From Bettongia penicillata ogilbyi (lineage: Eukaryota > Chordata > Mammalia > Diprotodontia > Potoroidae): a DNA stretch of 64,000 bases. The stretch's first letter is position 1; every line of letters begins with the position of its first letter. The position numbers and the translations under genes were made by a program. The notes under the pieces were generated by a model that was not told where the DNA came from, did no database searches, and worked only from the letters and a program-made list of their open reading frames with translations. Shown piece by piece: positions 53,940-64,000 of the stretch. The stretch spans positions 2,337,501 to 2,401,500 of the forward strand of contig JAJHZJ010000009.1 in assembly GCA_023548195.1 (NCBI GenBank). Reading direction: 5' to 3'.

Positions 53940-54285
53940 GTCTCTGGAATCAAACTCAGAAGACCTACGTTCTAGTGACTTTGGCCAAGTCACTTAGCCC
54001 CTTTGGTTAATCATATTTAGCATATGGAAGTGGAAGAGGGTATGGGGGAAAGAGTTGGAACTATACTCTGACCTCATTGGGTTAAAGTCATGATGAGGTA
54101 GGCATACTTCTGTCTCTGAGAGAGGAAGTTCATAGATTTAGATTTAGAATCAGAAGAGACCTTAGAGGCTATCCAGTACATTGCCCTTATTTTATAGATG
54201 GCAAAACTGGGGCCTAGGCGGGGGCATGCTAGTAAATATTTAACAATCAGCTTTCCAGAAAAAAAATATGACACACATCATGATG
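53940..54285 (+). mobile_element. Two decayed MIR-type SINEs
   Basis: 53940-54030: 'actttggccaagtcacttag'. 54110-54285: 'tcagaagagaccttagaggc' and 'tatagatggcaaaactgggg'. Confidence 0.55.
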
Positions 54286-54504
54286 CACTTCTATAACCCA
54301 TTATTAACATTTTCTTCATCACTTTCCTAAGTCTGGACAATCAACAAAACTGAGGTCTAAATTCTCACACTGAAAATTTAACTCTACCTGTTCCAATCAG
54401 CTGTGCTATCACAAAATACAAAGGGTCTATGGAGAAAGAACATTCCAAATGATTCAGTCTTTGTGCCTCTATGCTTGGCGAAGCAAAGCCGTACAAAGGA
54501 AACA
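54286..54504. other. Unannotated DNA
   Basis: Nothing named. Confidence 0.3.
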
Positions 54505-54690
54505 GCATTATATTGGGGGACAAATAAGCTAGATTCAGATCCTGGCTTTCCTACTTCCTAGCTAGATAACCTTAGGTAAATAATTTAACTCTCTGAGCCT
54601 CAGTTTCCTAATCTGTAAAATGAGGAGGCATGTTCGATGACTTCCAATCTATTTTAGGAGACTCGATTGTGGAGTATCATTTCTGGTTTC
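54505..54690 (+). mobile_element. MIR-type SINE
   Basis: 'agctagattcagatcctggc', 'ctctgagcctcagtttccta', 'atctgtaaaatgaggaggca'. Confidence 0.75.
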
Positions 54691-55014
54691 TCCACTTCTC
54701 AATCTCCACTTTGGATTTGCTATCATTTTCAATGGTGAGTAAGTAAGGTTCTTATCTTTTGCCTCTACTTCTAGATTGCTGAAACGAGGGTCTTCACATT
54801 GTAATTGCTGGGGTAGGGTAAAAACAGGCTGAGGTCAGTTTGTAGTAGCCCTTGGAAATTATCATGCCATCTACCTAAGTATAAGCAGTCATTTTCTCTA
54901 CCATATCTCAACAGTTTGAAAGATCCCTCTCTGCCCTTTCGGCCCCCTTCTTTTGATGAGTCAGTTCCTCCAGAAACTTCAAATTTATTTTTTGGGTGGG
55001 GATGGGGAGGCAAG
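54691..55014. other. Unannotated DNA
   Basis: Nothing named. Confidence 0.3.
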
Positions 55015-55155
55015 GGAGAGGAAATTGAGGTAAAGTGACTTGGCCAGGGTCACACAGCTAGTAAGCTAGCAAGTGTCTGAGGTCACATGTGAACTCAAGT
55101 CCTCCTGACTCTAGGGCTGGAGCTCTATCCACTGCACCACTAAGCTGTCCCAAGC
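55015..55155 (-). mobile_element. MAR1/MIR-type SINE, head half
   Basis: 'cagggtcacacagctagtaa', 'gtgaactcaagtcctcctga', 'atccactgcaccactaagct' read as the reverse complement of a tRNA-like head. Confidence 0.65.
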
Positions 55156-55179
55156 CAGAAACTTCAAGTTTTTGGAAGT

Positions 55180-55405
55180 GCGCAGGTCAGCCATGTTCAC
55201 TCCATCATTCCTCTCCATTTTCCTCTATTGAAACTCCCAGGACCCTTCCCTCTCCTCTACCCCTTTTCAGCTTCCTTTTATGTGTTATCTTATGCCATTA
55301 AAATATAAACTCCTCGAGGTCAAGCGAATGACATTTTGTTTGTGTTTCTAATTCCAGGATTTATCATAGTGCTTGGCACATAGTAAGTACTTAAAAAATG
55401 CTTGC
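55180..55405 (+). mobile_element. L2 3' end
   Basis: 'aatataaactcctcgaggtc', 'atcatagtgcttggcacata' and 'aaaaaatgcttgctgacttg'. Confidence 0.7.
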
Positions 55406-55700
55406 TGACTTGCTATGTGATAAGAATTCATGGATTGTTTAACCATTCCTTATTTGGACCATAATTTTACACTCCCTATACAATCTAAGCCTCTTTGGCT
55501 CCTTGACCAGGGTCTCTCTTTTCCACTATTACATCACTTTACTCCCTGTAAGAGCAACTGAAAACAAGAAGACTTCTTAAATCTGGAGGAATGCCCAAAT
55601 TAATAACTAAGTACCACCCTCTCATTGCTCATCAAAATTCACCCATCTTTCATTCTGGCTCTTATTTTTCTTTTTTGCCTCTGGCCCCCAGAAAGTACTT
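55406..55700. other. Unannotated DNA
   Basis: Nothing named. Confidence 0.3.
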
Positions 55701-55739
55701 TAACATCCTTTTTAAAAATTAAAGGGAGGGGGGGAGAAG

Positions 55740-56460
55740 AGGAGGTTTATGAAACAGATAAGCGATAATTGCCTAGCTTTGCCTCTCCTATTGATGTGAA
55801 AATAGGACTGGAATTACTCACTCTGGTTGAAAGGTTAGTTGAAGGTTATTACAGGAAGATTGTTATTCATACATTTTTTCTGTGTGGCTGGATAGCCTAA
55901 AAGATTAAATTCACAGAGTGCATAATGACCCATCACAGCGGACAATGGTGGGAATCATCTCCCGAGACTGGAGATAACAGAACAGAGACTTCTCTGAATA
56001 ATTCATGCTCCAGCAGACATCCCTTGCTAACAGATTACACGTGAGTTTTCATTAGAAAGGAGATCATTTAAAGTCATTTTTTAAAATAACCGTTATTTTT
56101 TGGGGGGGGAGCGGAAGTGGAATTACCATAAGCATTTACAGAGTTTGTTTATGCTTTAATAAATCCCCTCCCCCTGCCACCTTCTTGCCCCCAGGGGAAG
56201 GAAACTGCAGAGGGATCAAAGACAGTCATTGTTTGTGACAAGGGAACTTCTGTGCTAATATTCTGAAGAACATTGACCGGCTTCCCAACAGCTTGAAATT
56301 GAATTGAAAGTACTTGAGCCGGGCAATGCCCGTCTTCCATTTTTAGCTGAAGACCCCGCCCAAAACTTATGTCACAGTCCCTGCTAGCTTTACACCATCA
56401 AGAGAATGGATTGAGGCCCCTAAAGTCATAGCCAGAGCGCTAATAAGTAATATTTCCATC
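55740..56460. other. Long single-copy block, conserved-non-coding-like
   Basis: About 700 bp without repeat wording. Two GATA cores lie together in 'acagataagcgataattgcc', a CACGTG E-box is at 56038-56043, and homeodomain cores occur (ctgaataattcatgctcc, gaattgaattgaaagt). CpGs are retained (gccgggcaatgcccg at 56316-56330, also an inverted repeat). No ORF of note. Confidence 0.45.
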
Positions 56461-56819
56461 TGGGATGAGGTGCAGAGCTGGGACAGAGGACCCTAGGGAA
56501 TGGGTTTCATCATACTGGGAGAAAGATAAGCATGTCCTTCCCCTACTCAACCCTAGAGAGGGGGAGGTGAACTGCCAAATTTATGAAAGGGGCTTCATAC
56601 TTTAAAAAATTAAAAAAAATTAAACAGTTCCCACCCTCAAGTTGCTTACTTGAGAAAAACAAACACATATGAGTCTCTTTCTTAAAGGAGTGAGGTTCTA
56701 ACACCATCAGTTGTTTTGGTTACTATAGAAAACAAATTTCTCTCTCCTCAAACAAGCATGCCCACCCTGAATGTTGGTACCTTGGGCCAAAGTCCCATTC
56801 ACCCTATGCTACTTATAAA
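56461..56819. other. Unannotated DNA
   Basis: Nothing named. Confidence 0.3.
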
Positions 56820-57010
56820 TTCTACTCATAGGATTTGGAAAGGACTTTAGAAATCATTGAGGTCAATCCTGTCATTTTTACGGAGGACACCTCCTAGAGA
56901 ACTAAAATGTCTTGATCCAAGTCTAAATAGTAGAGCTGAGACTGAAATCCAGGACCTCTCACTACAAAGTCAGTGTATTTCCCATTAAGCTGCAATGTAG
57001 CTCAGTCATA
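56820..57010 (+). mobile_element. MIR-type SINE
   Basis: 'ggatttggaaaggactttag', 'gaaatccaggacctctcact', 'cattaagctgcaatgtagct'. Confidence 0.55.
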
Positions 57011-57065
57011 GGTGGCCTACAGCAAGAGTCTCTTCTATAACATCTAGGATCACTCTGCACCATAT

Positions 57066-58015
57066 CAGTCAGTTAATAAGAATTTATTAAGCACCTATTG
57101 GAGTAGCTGGGTGTCAAAGTAGATAGAGTTGCGGGACCTTAGTCAGGAAGACTTAGTTCAAATCTGGCCTCAGACACTTACTAGCTGTGTGACCAAGGAC
57201 AAATCACTTAACCTTGTTTGTCCAAGTTTCTTCATCTATAAAATGAACTAGAGAAGGAAATAGCAAATCACTCTAGTATCTTTGCTGAGAGAAACCTAAA
57301 TGGGGTCAGAAGAGTCTCTGACAGAAAAAAAACTGCTGAACAAACACCTATTATATGTCTGGCACTGAGGATACAAAGAAGGAAAAAAATAAATAGTTTC
57401 TGTCCTCAGGTAGCTCATATTCTAAAATAACAATGTATTAAGTGTTACCCACATGCTAACTGTTACCCACTGTGCTAAGTATAGCAGATACAAACGTGAA
57501 TCCCTTCCTTCAAGGGGCTTACATTTTAAGAAACAAAAATTCTATGAATGCAGAAAAGTGAAAACAAAGTAATTTTGGAGGAGGGAGGGTACCAGCAATG
57601 ATGGGTAGGGGAGTAGCTGGTTAGTCTTTCCCAGGAAGTGTCCTTAGAGTAAACTGGAGTTAATTGGACATTGATTGTTTGAGGTAGGAATTAGGAGGGA
57701 GAACATTTCAGGCATGGGGAACATCTGTATTGGAGCCAGATCATGAGGGCTTCATGTCAGATGGAGATGTTTGTACGTCTTGTATCTCCAGTAGCATTTC
57801 AAGACCCCTCTGATGGGTCAGACTTAGGTTAAGGAATATCAACTGGCAACCAGGGAGGATGGACTGGAGTAGTGATAGGGTAGCGGCAAGGAGATCAGTA
57901 AGGTAGTCATTGCAACAGAGGGAAGAGGAGGGCCTGAATTGGGGTAGCTGTATTATGAATGGAGGAGAGAAAATGGAGGTCTGAGATATGGGAGAGACCA
58001 AATCGAAAATATTCT
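57066..58015 (-). mobile_element. L2-clade LINE fragment, ORF2 C-terminus and 3' end
   Basis: Reversed tail 'aagaatttattaagcaccta' at the left. Minus strand at 57790-57960 reads NDYLTDLLAATLSLLQSIL, a worn form of the LDYCNSLLAGLPASLLQSIL block. Split by a MAR1 SINE with target duplication. Confidence 0.65.
57100..57344 (+). mobile_element. MAR1-type SINE with target-site duplication
   Basis: Head 'gagtagctgggtgtcaaagt', core 'ctagctgtgtgaccaaggac', tail 'aaatggggtcagaagagtct' and A-run. Flanked by 'cacctatt' at 57092-57099 and 57345-57352. The host L2 continues across. Confidence 0.8.
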
Positions 58016-58079
58016 GAAAGAAGAGAACCCAAAAGCATGTCTATCTGCTAAACAAGTTAATCAGAATGAGTATTTAGAA

Positions 58080-58135
58080 AGGAAACAAGCCTTTATTAAG
58101 CACCAACTGTGTGCGAAGCATTGTGCTATATAATA
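58080..58135 (-). mobile_element. L2 3'-tail fragment
   Basis: 'caagcctttattaagcacca' and 'gcgaagcattgtgctatata'. Confidence 0.6.
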
Positions 58136-58157
58136 CATATTGAAGTTATTTCAGTCA

Positions 58158-58209
58158 TGTCCAGATCTTACCCCTTTCTTACCTAATTCTCTTCCTTGTC
58201 CCTCTATAA

Positions 58210-58253
<44 letters not shown>

Positions 58254-58515
58254 ACACATTTTTGTTACTGTGGAGTCCTTTCAATCATATGCAAGTCTCC
58301 TTGCTCCATTTGGGGTTTTCTTGATAAAGATACCAGAGTGGTCTGCCATTTCCTTCTCCAGATCATTTTACCAATGAGGAAACTGAGGCAAATAGGGTGA
58401 AGCAACTTGCCCAGGGTCACACAGCTAGTCAGTCTGAGGTCACATTTGAACTCACGAAAATGAATCTTCCTGATTCCAAGTCCCGGTGCTCTATCCTCTG
58501 TATCACCTGTCTCTG
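58158..58515 (-). mobile_element. MAR1-type SINE plus flank, copy 1 of a local pair
   Basis: 58262-58515 is a reversed full MAR1 ('tttggggttttcttgataaa' to 'gctctatcctctgtatcacc'). Its left flank 'cccctttcttacctaattct', beyond the SINE tail, recurs beside the copy at 59453. Confidence 0.75.
58212..58252. repeat. (CA)n microsatellite
   Basis: About 19 CA units in the flank of copy 1. Copy 2 has only 'aatacacgtacacacat' here. Confidence 0.96.
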
Positions 58516-58547
58516 TTTTATTTGATTTCATTTTTTAAAAAATAGTT

Positions 58548-58760
58548 AAAATTTCTATAGACTTTATATTTTGCAAAGTCTGGTAAACATTCCTGACAAT
58601 CCTGTGAGGCAGATTGCTCAAGTGTTATTATCCCCAATCAACAGATAGGGAGATTGACCTCTCAGTGATTAAATGACTTGACCAGAGCCATCCTGACCAG
58701 TAATCCTAGAAGCTGGGTCTTGGGAGGAAGCCTTCTTTCTGAATCCAATTCTGCTGGTCT
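58548..58760 (+). mobile_element. MIR, decayed
   Basis: 'gacaatcctgtgaggcagat', 'attatccccaatcaacagat', 'aaatgacttgaccagagcca'. Confidence 0.6.
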
Positions 58761-59170
58761 TCTCTCCCCGCTTTCAGTCTCTCTTCTAGTTAGGGGTTCT
58801 AATAGATTTGTTTCTCTGTGTTAAATACAATCTCATTGTTCAACTCTCATTTATTGAAGTTTATCAGAGAGGGATTCCGAACACAGATACATATCTGCTG
58901 CCTATTTGTTGTCATAAGCAGTTGGTACTTAGGATAAAACAGCTGTTGTCTTAAACCCTAATTAAATTCTAATTAAAGGAACTTAATTTAGCTTTTGACT
59001 GGTGTTAATGATTTGAGTACATGGGTTTACATGGTGACAGAGATCATTGTGGAGGAATGGGTTTGCTGATTTAAATTCCTGGAAGGTATATGTGAGTACC
59101 AACCTAGTCTATAGTAAGTGGATACCTAGTCTGTGACTACAGACAATTGGGTATAATTAGAAGACACTCA
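58761..59170. other. Single-copy DNA
   Basis: Repeat-free and AT-rich, with a double homeodomain motif 'cctaattaaattctaattaa' (58957-58976). Possibly regulatory. Confidence 0.35.
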
Positions 59171-59310
59171 ACTGGTACTGAGGAAACTTGGGATTTATTT
59201 CCAACTCTCACCTACCTGACTTTAGGCAAGTCATTTTACTTCATTGTGTTTGACTCAGTTTCCTTATACGTAAAATGAGAAGTTGTAGGTGAGATGACAT
59301 TTATGATTCC
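59171..59310 (+). mobile_element. MIR-type SINE
   Basis: 'ctttaggcaagtcattttac', 'ttccttatacgtaaaatgag'. Confidence 0.6.
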
Positions 59311-59452
59311 ACATTTCTTTTCTTTTTGCTTTGAATGAATCCCATATTCCCTGTAGGGTCTATTACCTCATTTGTTTTGAGGGATGGGAGGGTGGAGATT
59401 GACAATTGATCTCCAAGGTTTTTTCTATTCTAAGATGAATATTTGTTTATAG
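59311..59452. other. Unannotated spacer
   Basis: Nothing named. Confidence 0.3.
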
Positions 59453-59805
59453 AGTCCAGATTTTACTCCTTTCTTACCCAACTCTCTTTTCTTTATCTCT
59501 TGACAAATACACGTACACACATTTTTGTTGCTGTTGCTGAGTCCTTTCAATCATGTTCAATTCTCCTTGATCCTATTTGGGGTTTTCTTGGCAAAGATAC
59601 TAGAGTGGTTTGCCATTTCCTTCTCCAGATCATTTTCTCCAGATCATTTCATCACAGAAGAAGAAACTGAGGCAAACAGGGTTAAATGACTAGCCCAGGG
59701 TCACACAACTAGTAAGTATTTAAGGCGGGATTTGAACTCAGGAAGATGAGTCTCCCTTCAGGGACTTCAGGTCAAGCACTCTATCCATTGTTCCATTTGG
59801 CTGTA
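59453..59805 (-). mobile_element. MAR1-type SINE plus flank, copy 2 of a local pair
   Basis: Flank 'actcctttcttacccaactc' and 'tttgttgctgttgctgagtc', then reversed MAR1 'ggttttcttggcaaagatac' to 'actctatccattgttccatt'. A 14-bp internal duplication (tctccagatcattt) lies at 59622-59648. Confidence 0.75.
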
Positions 59806-59806
59806 C

Positions 59807-60022
59807 CAGGAGTCAGGAAGACCCAAGTTTGAATTTTCCCTCAGACACTTAGTAGCTATATGACCCTGGGTCAATCACTTAACATCTCTCAGTCTCAGTC
59901 CCCTCATCTGTAAAATGGGGATAATACCAGCTAGCACCTATCTTATACTTATCTAATGATATATCCATGTAAAGCATTCTACAAATCTCATAATGCTATG
60001 TGTAAACATCAGCTATTATTAT
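59807..60022 (+). mobile_element. tRNA-derived SINE, MIR type
   Basis: 'gagtcaggaagacccaagtt', 'tatgaccctgggtcaatcac', 'catctgtaaaatggggataa', 'cagctattattatcc'. Confidence 0.75.
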
Positions 60023-60127
60023 CCTCTCCCTCTGGAAAAGACTTCATTATTCCCCTCCCAGCCAAGCCATCTGAGCAAAGGACTGATGCAGAAAGTCTGT
60101 GCCCTATGCTTTTCTGTGGGTATCCTC
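60023..60127. other. Short unannotated spacer
   Basis: Nothing named. Confidence 0.3.
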
Positions 60128-60332
60128 TTAAATTCAGTCCCATGGCATTTGTGTTAAACAAATTCCTTTTCTTATGCTTTGCACGACTGTACCTGTATAA
60201 CCTTTATCAAATTGCTTGCCTTCTCAATGGAGAGGGGGGCTAAGAGATGATGGGAGAGAATTTGCAACTCAAAATTGCCCCCCAAAATTGTTTTTACATG
60301 CAATTGGAAAAAAATAAAATACATTTTTTTAA
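60128..60332 (+). mobile_element. L1 3' end, 5'-truncated
   Basis: 'ctgtataacctttatcaaat', 'tgcttgccttctcaatggag', 'gaatttgcaactcaaaattg' and 'tttttacatgcaattggaaa' with an A-rich end. Confidence 0.75.
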
Positions 60333-60499
60333 AAAAAGAATACTCCTTTTCTCTGCTTCCACACAACAGCTTGGAAAGAGGGACTTATCTGGGGAGAAGG
60401 GGCCTGTGGATGTCAGGAATATTCAGGGACAATAGTATATTTTTTTAAAAATATGGGGTGAGGGGAATGAGAAGGGAGTGAGTGAACCAACCCACTGAA

Positions 60500-61260
60500 G
60501 TTCAATTGCCTGATTCACTGAATGCTTTGGAAAATAGCTTTCTAGCCACCACTGGAGCCACAGATCTTTTCCCTGCTCTTCCAATTAATTATTTTGTTTT
60601 AACACTATCTCCAAAGATAATTGCCTGTCAGTGTATCAGTATGTAACACCTCGGGGTGAATGATGCTCTTTCTCGCCGTCTGTCAGCACTAATAAACACA
60701 TGATGGGTGAAGGCTTACCTGCCTCCCAGTGATGGGCATGGATGGAAAGCACCCTATCTCTCTCCTCCTCCTAGTCAGAGGCTCTTAAGGATAGATATCA
60801 AACCCTTTTTAAACCTGGCACACACACAAAAGCAAACCCACCCCTAGAACGCAGTGAAAAAGGGCTATTATGTGTCATTCTGGGTCGAAAATGGCTTCTT
60901 TTCAAGATGTCTCTGCTTGTTAATAACCATTTTTAAACTTTGAAGCCTCTGGCAGCTTGGACCTAAGTGATTTTTGCCAGGCTTCCTGCAAAAGAACATA
61001 GGAAGACTGAAGGATAACTTGTAATTATGGAGGTGGTGAAATAAAGACAATATTTCCAAGGCAAATCTTCCCCCCCCACACACACAGATACAACCGCCAT
61101 CCAAACATAATTGAACGGTGCTGAAATATCAGTGTTTATCTTAAAAGTTGGCTGAATTCGCAATTTCAATGAGGGACGAGAAAAGTATTCCCCATGTCAA
61201 ATTAAATTGAACCCACTTGGAGAATTTATGGATATCATGTCATCTGCAGTGATGAGTAAG
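60500..61260. other. Long single-copy block, conserved-non-coding-like
   Basis: Repeat-free. Contains 'ttccaattaattattttgtt', two TGACAG-type (MEIS/TGIF) cores on the minus strand (ctgtcagtg at 60627, ctgtcagc at 60681) and the CpG-bearing 'aacacctcggggtgaatgat'. A second dense stretch is 60850-60975. No exon recognised. Confidence 0.45.
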
Positions 61261-61699
61261 TAGCTAATGTAGAGTAGCACAGAAAATGGAGTGGACATTC
61301 AGTGCTCTGGGGCTGGTGGGAGGGAGTGGTGGTGGTACTGAAATTAATCTCCACAATGAAATGGGATTTTTCTATAGCTCAAATCCTCTTCCAATCTCTC
61401 TGACTTAATTGCCAGTTTACTCTCATTTAAATCTCTGTCACAACCTTTCCCCTCCCCCTTCTTCCTTTGATAAAAACTACAATTCCAATATCATGCCTGC
61501 AGCTCTCAGGAGGTCGGAGCAAATTAGCTGGTGTCATATAATCTCACCCATGAATCTCCAAGTCCTTTAGTTTCCGGCATGATTTTTTTTTTTAGTAGGG
61601 TAGACCAGCAGGGGTGGGAATGAAAGCTTGCCAGCTGTTATCTTAATAGCAGGCCCCAGAAGACAGGGATCAGTGGTGGCATTTTAAGCTTTCATTCAG
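61261..61699. other. Single-copy DNA, partly conserved-looking
   Basis: 61370-61600 ('cagctctcaggaggtcggag', 'gacttaattgccagtttact') lacks repeats and could be a further conserved element. Confidence 0.35.
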
Positions 61700-61830
61700 G
61701 AATTGTGATGTAATGAATAGGATACAGGATAGGGGGTTAGGAAAAATGGGGTTCCAGCCTGCCTCTAATACTTGCTAGCTATATGACCACAGGCAAGTCT
61801 CTCTGCCCCAGTGAGCCTCAAACAAATGTC
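61700..61830 (+). mobile_element. tRNA-derived SINE, decayed
   Basis: 'gttccagcctgcctctaata', 'tatatgaccacaggcaagtc', 'ccccagtgagcctcaaac'. Confidence 0.55.
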
Positions 61831-61944
61831 TTCGACTTAGCTACTAGATTTCTGTCTAAAATGCTGTTGTCCAAGGCCGTGGAAAAGTCTGACTCCCTCA
61901 CATAAATGCCAGCAAATAGACAAAAAGGGCCTGGGAAAGACCAA

Positions 61945-62210
61945 GGGTAATATATGTGTTAATATATACATATTATACATAATATAATATCTATTAGTAA
62001 TGTGTAATATCTATTAGTAATGTTATATACAGTACATATATAATGCACACATAATATGTTGTAATGTAAAGCCTATTATATATATCATATAAAAATAGAT
62101 TATTACATAATATATCATACATTATATATGATATAATGTCTATTATACAATCTATAATACACATATAATATGTTATAATATAACATCTATTGCATATTAT
62201 ATTATGAAGA
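61945..62210. repeat. AT-rich array with tandem units
   Basis: About 85-90% A/T. 'aatatctattagtaatgt' occurs twice near 61985-62022. A segment with 'cacataatatgttgtaatgt' at 62048 recurs as 'cacatataatatgttataat' at 62160, a period of about 113 bp. Many short palindromes. Confidence 0.85.
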
Positions 62211-62264
62211 AGTAGAACTAAGGTCCCCCATCAAATCCAGAACAACTCAAAAACATCTAGGCAT

Positions 62265-62375
62265 CATTAAATTACGTGCTTTGAGGGCAAGGACAGTCTT
62301 TTGCCTTTCTTTGTATCTCCAGTACTTAGCACAGAGCCTGGCACTTGGTAGATGTGTAATAAATGCTAATTGACT
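62265..62375 (+). mobile_element. L2 3' tail
   Basis: 'gtgctttgagggcaaggaca', 'ttagcacagagcctggcact', 'taataaatgctaattgactg'. A well-kept copy. Confidence 0.8.
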
Positions 62376-63229
62376 GACTAGTAGTAGAAACAAATTAGGG
62401 AAGTCAGGTGAAAAAAGGTCAGGACACAGGGAAAGGGATTCAGCTAAGGAATTTAGGTTGAACTCCATTAACTGGGTTGCAGGCTAGCAGACCCAGAGAA
62501 AAGGAGAACATGAGCAAACATAAGAAGGTTCTGAATCTTAGCAGGGCAGCGCCAGCTCCAACAATCAGTCACTGGAAGCCTGAGGCACCCACAGGACACT
62601 GGACAGAAAGAAGTTCTAGTCAGTTTCTCTTGAGTAGTCTAAGCAAAAGGGCCAACTCTGCTGCTGAGGGCCAGTGCTGAGAGGGCTGTGCAGGACAACT
62701 GACAGTCATGGGTTACCTTGGGGTCTATGAAGACCACAGCTGAGGACAGAATCATTTCTCAAATGGGGACTGGGCAAAAAGGAGGAAGAGTTAAATCTTG
62801 AAACCCACAGCAGATCAGTAAGTCTGAAGCCAAGGATTGAGGTAGAGCCACCTCATTCAGATCACACTTAGATTATGAAGGGGACAGGAGAAAAAGAAGA
62901 CTTACCCAGTCCTTCTAAGAAGACAAACATATATCAAAGAAGAATTTTTTTAAAATTGACAGAAGAGATCAGGAGGTTCAAAGGGCAAAACATATAAGCA
63001 AAGCAACTTTGGAACTAACATTAGGAACTGAGTATAATTTTTTAAAAAGAAGCCATACATAATGAAATCCATAGTTTCTTACTTCACTCTCCTTTCCTGT
63101 TGTTTCTGTCTGGAAAATTTGTATTTACTAGTGTTTGTCAGAACAATTTTCTTTAAAGCAGTGCATTCTAAAATGCATTAGTAAATTCTAGAATTTCTCC
63201 TGGAGTCAAAGTCTGGCAAAGTCTTGCCA
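62376..63229. other. Unannotated DNA
   Basis: About 850 bp with nothing named. Short frames only. Confidence 0.35.
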
Positions 63230-63635
63230 TTTGAATGCTATCATTTCCCTCTGCTCTCTACTCCTGACTTTCAGGCCTTTTTTTCACAATTCACCAGCAG
63301 TGTTCTTTCCCTAGAAGATCATTTCACTCTTCCTGCCCCTTTCTCTGGTTGGTTAATTCTTCCCTGAACCTCCATTTTAAGGAAAGTACTCAGGCCCATT
63401 ATGTTCACTCCTTTGCTCCTTTCTGGGCTCTTCTCCTGACTCCCTAGACTTCTTTTTCCACCACTTCCCTAAGTGAACACCTTCTCCTCTCTACTCCAGT
63501 TTCCTTTTATGAGTAGTCTTCTGAATTAGAATATGAGCTCCTTGAAGGCAGGAATTACTTTTTTTGGCTTGTATTTGTATTCCCAACACTTAGCACAGTC
63601 CCCAGCACACAGTAAGTGCTTAATAAATATTTTCC
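63230..63635 (+). mobile_element. L2 3' end
   Basis: 'gaatatgagctccttgaagg', 'aacacttagcacagtcccca' and 'gtaagtgcttaataaatatt' are clear. The pyrimidine-rich part before 63500 is a probable continuation. Confidence 0.7.
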
Positions 63636-64000
63636 CTATCTAATGATATATCTCCTAGTCATCATATTTTTTCAATGATCACTGACAGAAATATAGCGAT
63701 AGCATCTCCAAATTTCTTTAGTATTATGGGATATAAAATACCTGGTAGTGTAAATTGTCAATGGAGAACAAACCTCCACACCTGAAAACATTTTTAGAAA
63801 GGATTTTATTGTTGGTTCAGCAAAGGAAAGAGCTAGAGAAAAGGTATGGTTTCCTCATAGAATCTCTCTATGATCTACATTATACCGAGTTAAGTCAAGA
63901 ATATCAGCACATGATAGCAGTTTGATTGAAATATATATCAGCAGGTAAGTATAAACATTCAATATAATTTGTACAAAGACAAAACACTATCTAGTGATGA
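63636..64000. other. Unannotated DNA to window edge
   Basis: AT-rich, nothing named. Confidence 0.35.

Overview
This window is nuclear DNA of a mammal, and the repeats point to a marsupial. The diagnostic signs are many copies of a tRNA-headed SINE with a Bov-B/RTE-type tail (MAR1 type), marsupial-type L1 3' ends, abundant L2 and MIR, some CR1/L3, and a half-L1 (HAL1-type) retrotransposon. I cannot name the species. I found no exon of a cellular protein-coding gene and no intact RNA gene. The window reads as intergenic or long-intron DNA.

Layout. 1-520 is single-copy sequence of the conserved non-coding kind. 1.2-7.9 kb is packed with MIR/MAR1 SINEs and a long minus-strand L2 (1511-3060) that carries a nested SINE and a nested hAT MITE with an 8-bp target duplication. 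8.6-9.7 kb is probably an eroded minus-strand L1 5' region. 11.1-17.1 kb holds L2, L1 3' ends, a 7SL (SRP RNA) retropseudogene at 12531-12711, a CR1/L3 3' end, and a minus-strand L1 3' end split by about 490 bp of CATC/TATC microsatellite. 21.6-22.3 kb is an ancient minus-strand CR1/L3 reverse-transcriptase fragment.

22392-25375 is the centrepiece. It is a complete, young ORF1-only L1 derivative with a YY1-like site at its 5' start, an intact 368-codon ORF1, no ORF2, a G-rich 3' region, an A-rich tail and perfect 15-bp target duplications. It encodes an RNA-binding chaperone and, by family knowledge, would depend on the reverse transcriptase of an autonomous L1.

25.4-32.7 kb is further L2, RTE, SINE and simple repeat. 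32.8-36 kb is the least repeat-like stretch: single-copy sequence, a 1.4-kb pyrimidine tract with higher-order structure, and two CpG-rich single-copy blocks flanking a 20-bp G-quadruplex-prone minisatellite. This is the best candidate for host regulatory DNA. 36.4-54.7 kb is again SINE/L2/L1, including a long plus-strand L2 with recognisable reverse-transcriptase sequence and an old L1 ORF2 3' part. 55.7-56.5 kb and 60.5-61.7 kb are further single-copy blocks that look like conserved non-coding elements. The last kilobases hold an AT-rich tandem array and L2 tails.

The only intact coding sequence is the HAL1 ORF1. Family names come from sequence recognition without a database search. Boundaries of old repeats are approximate, to roughly 10-40 bp.
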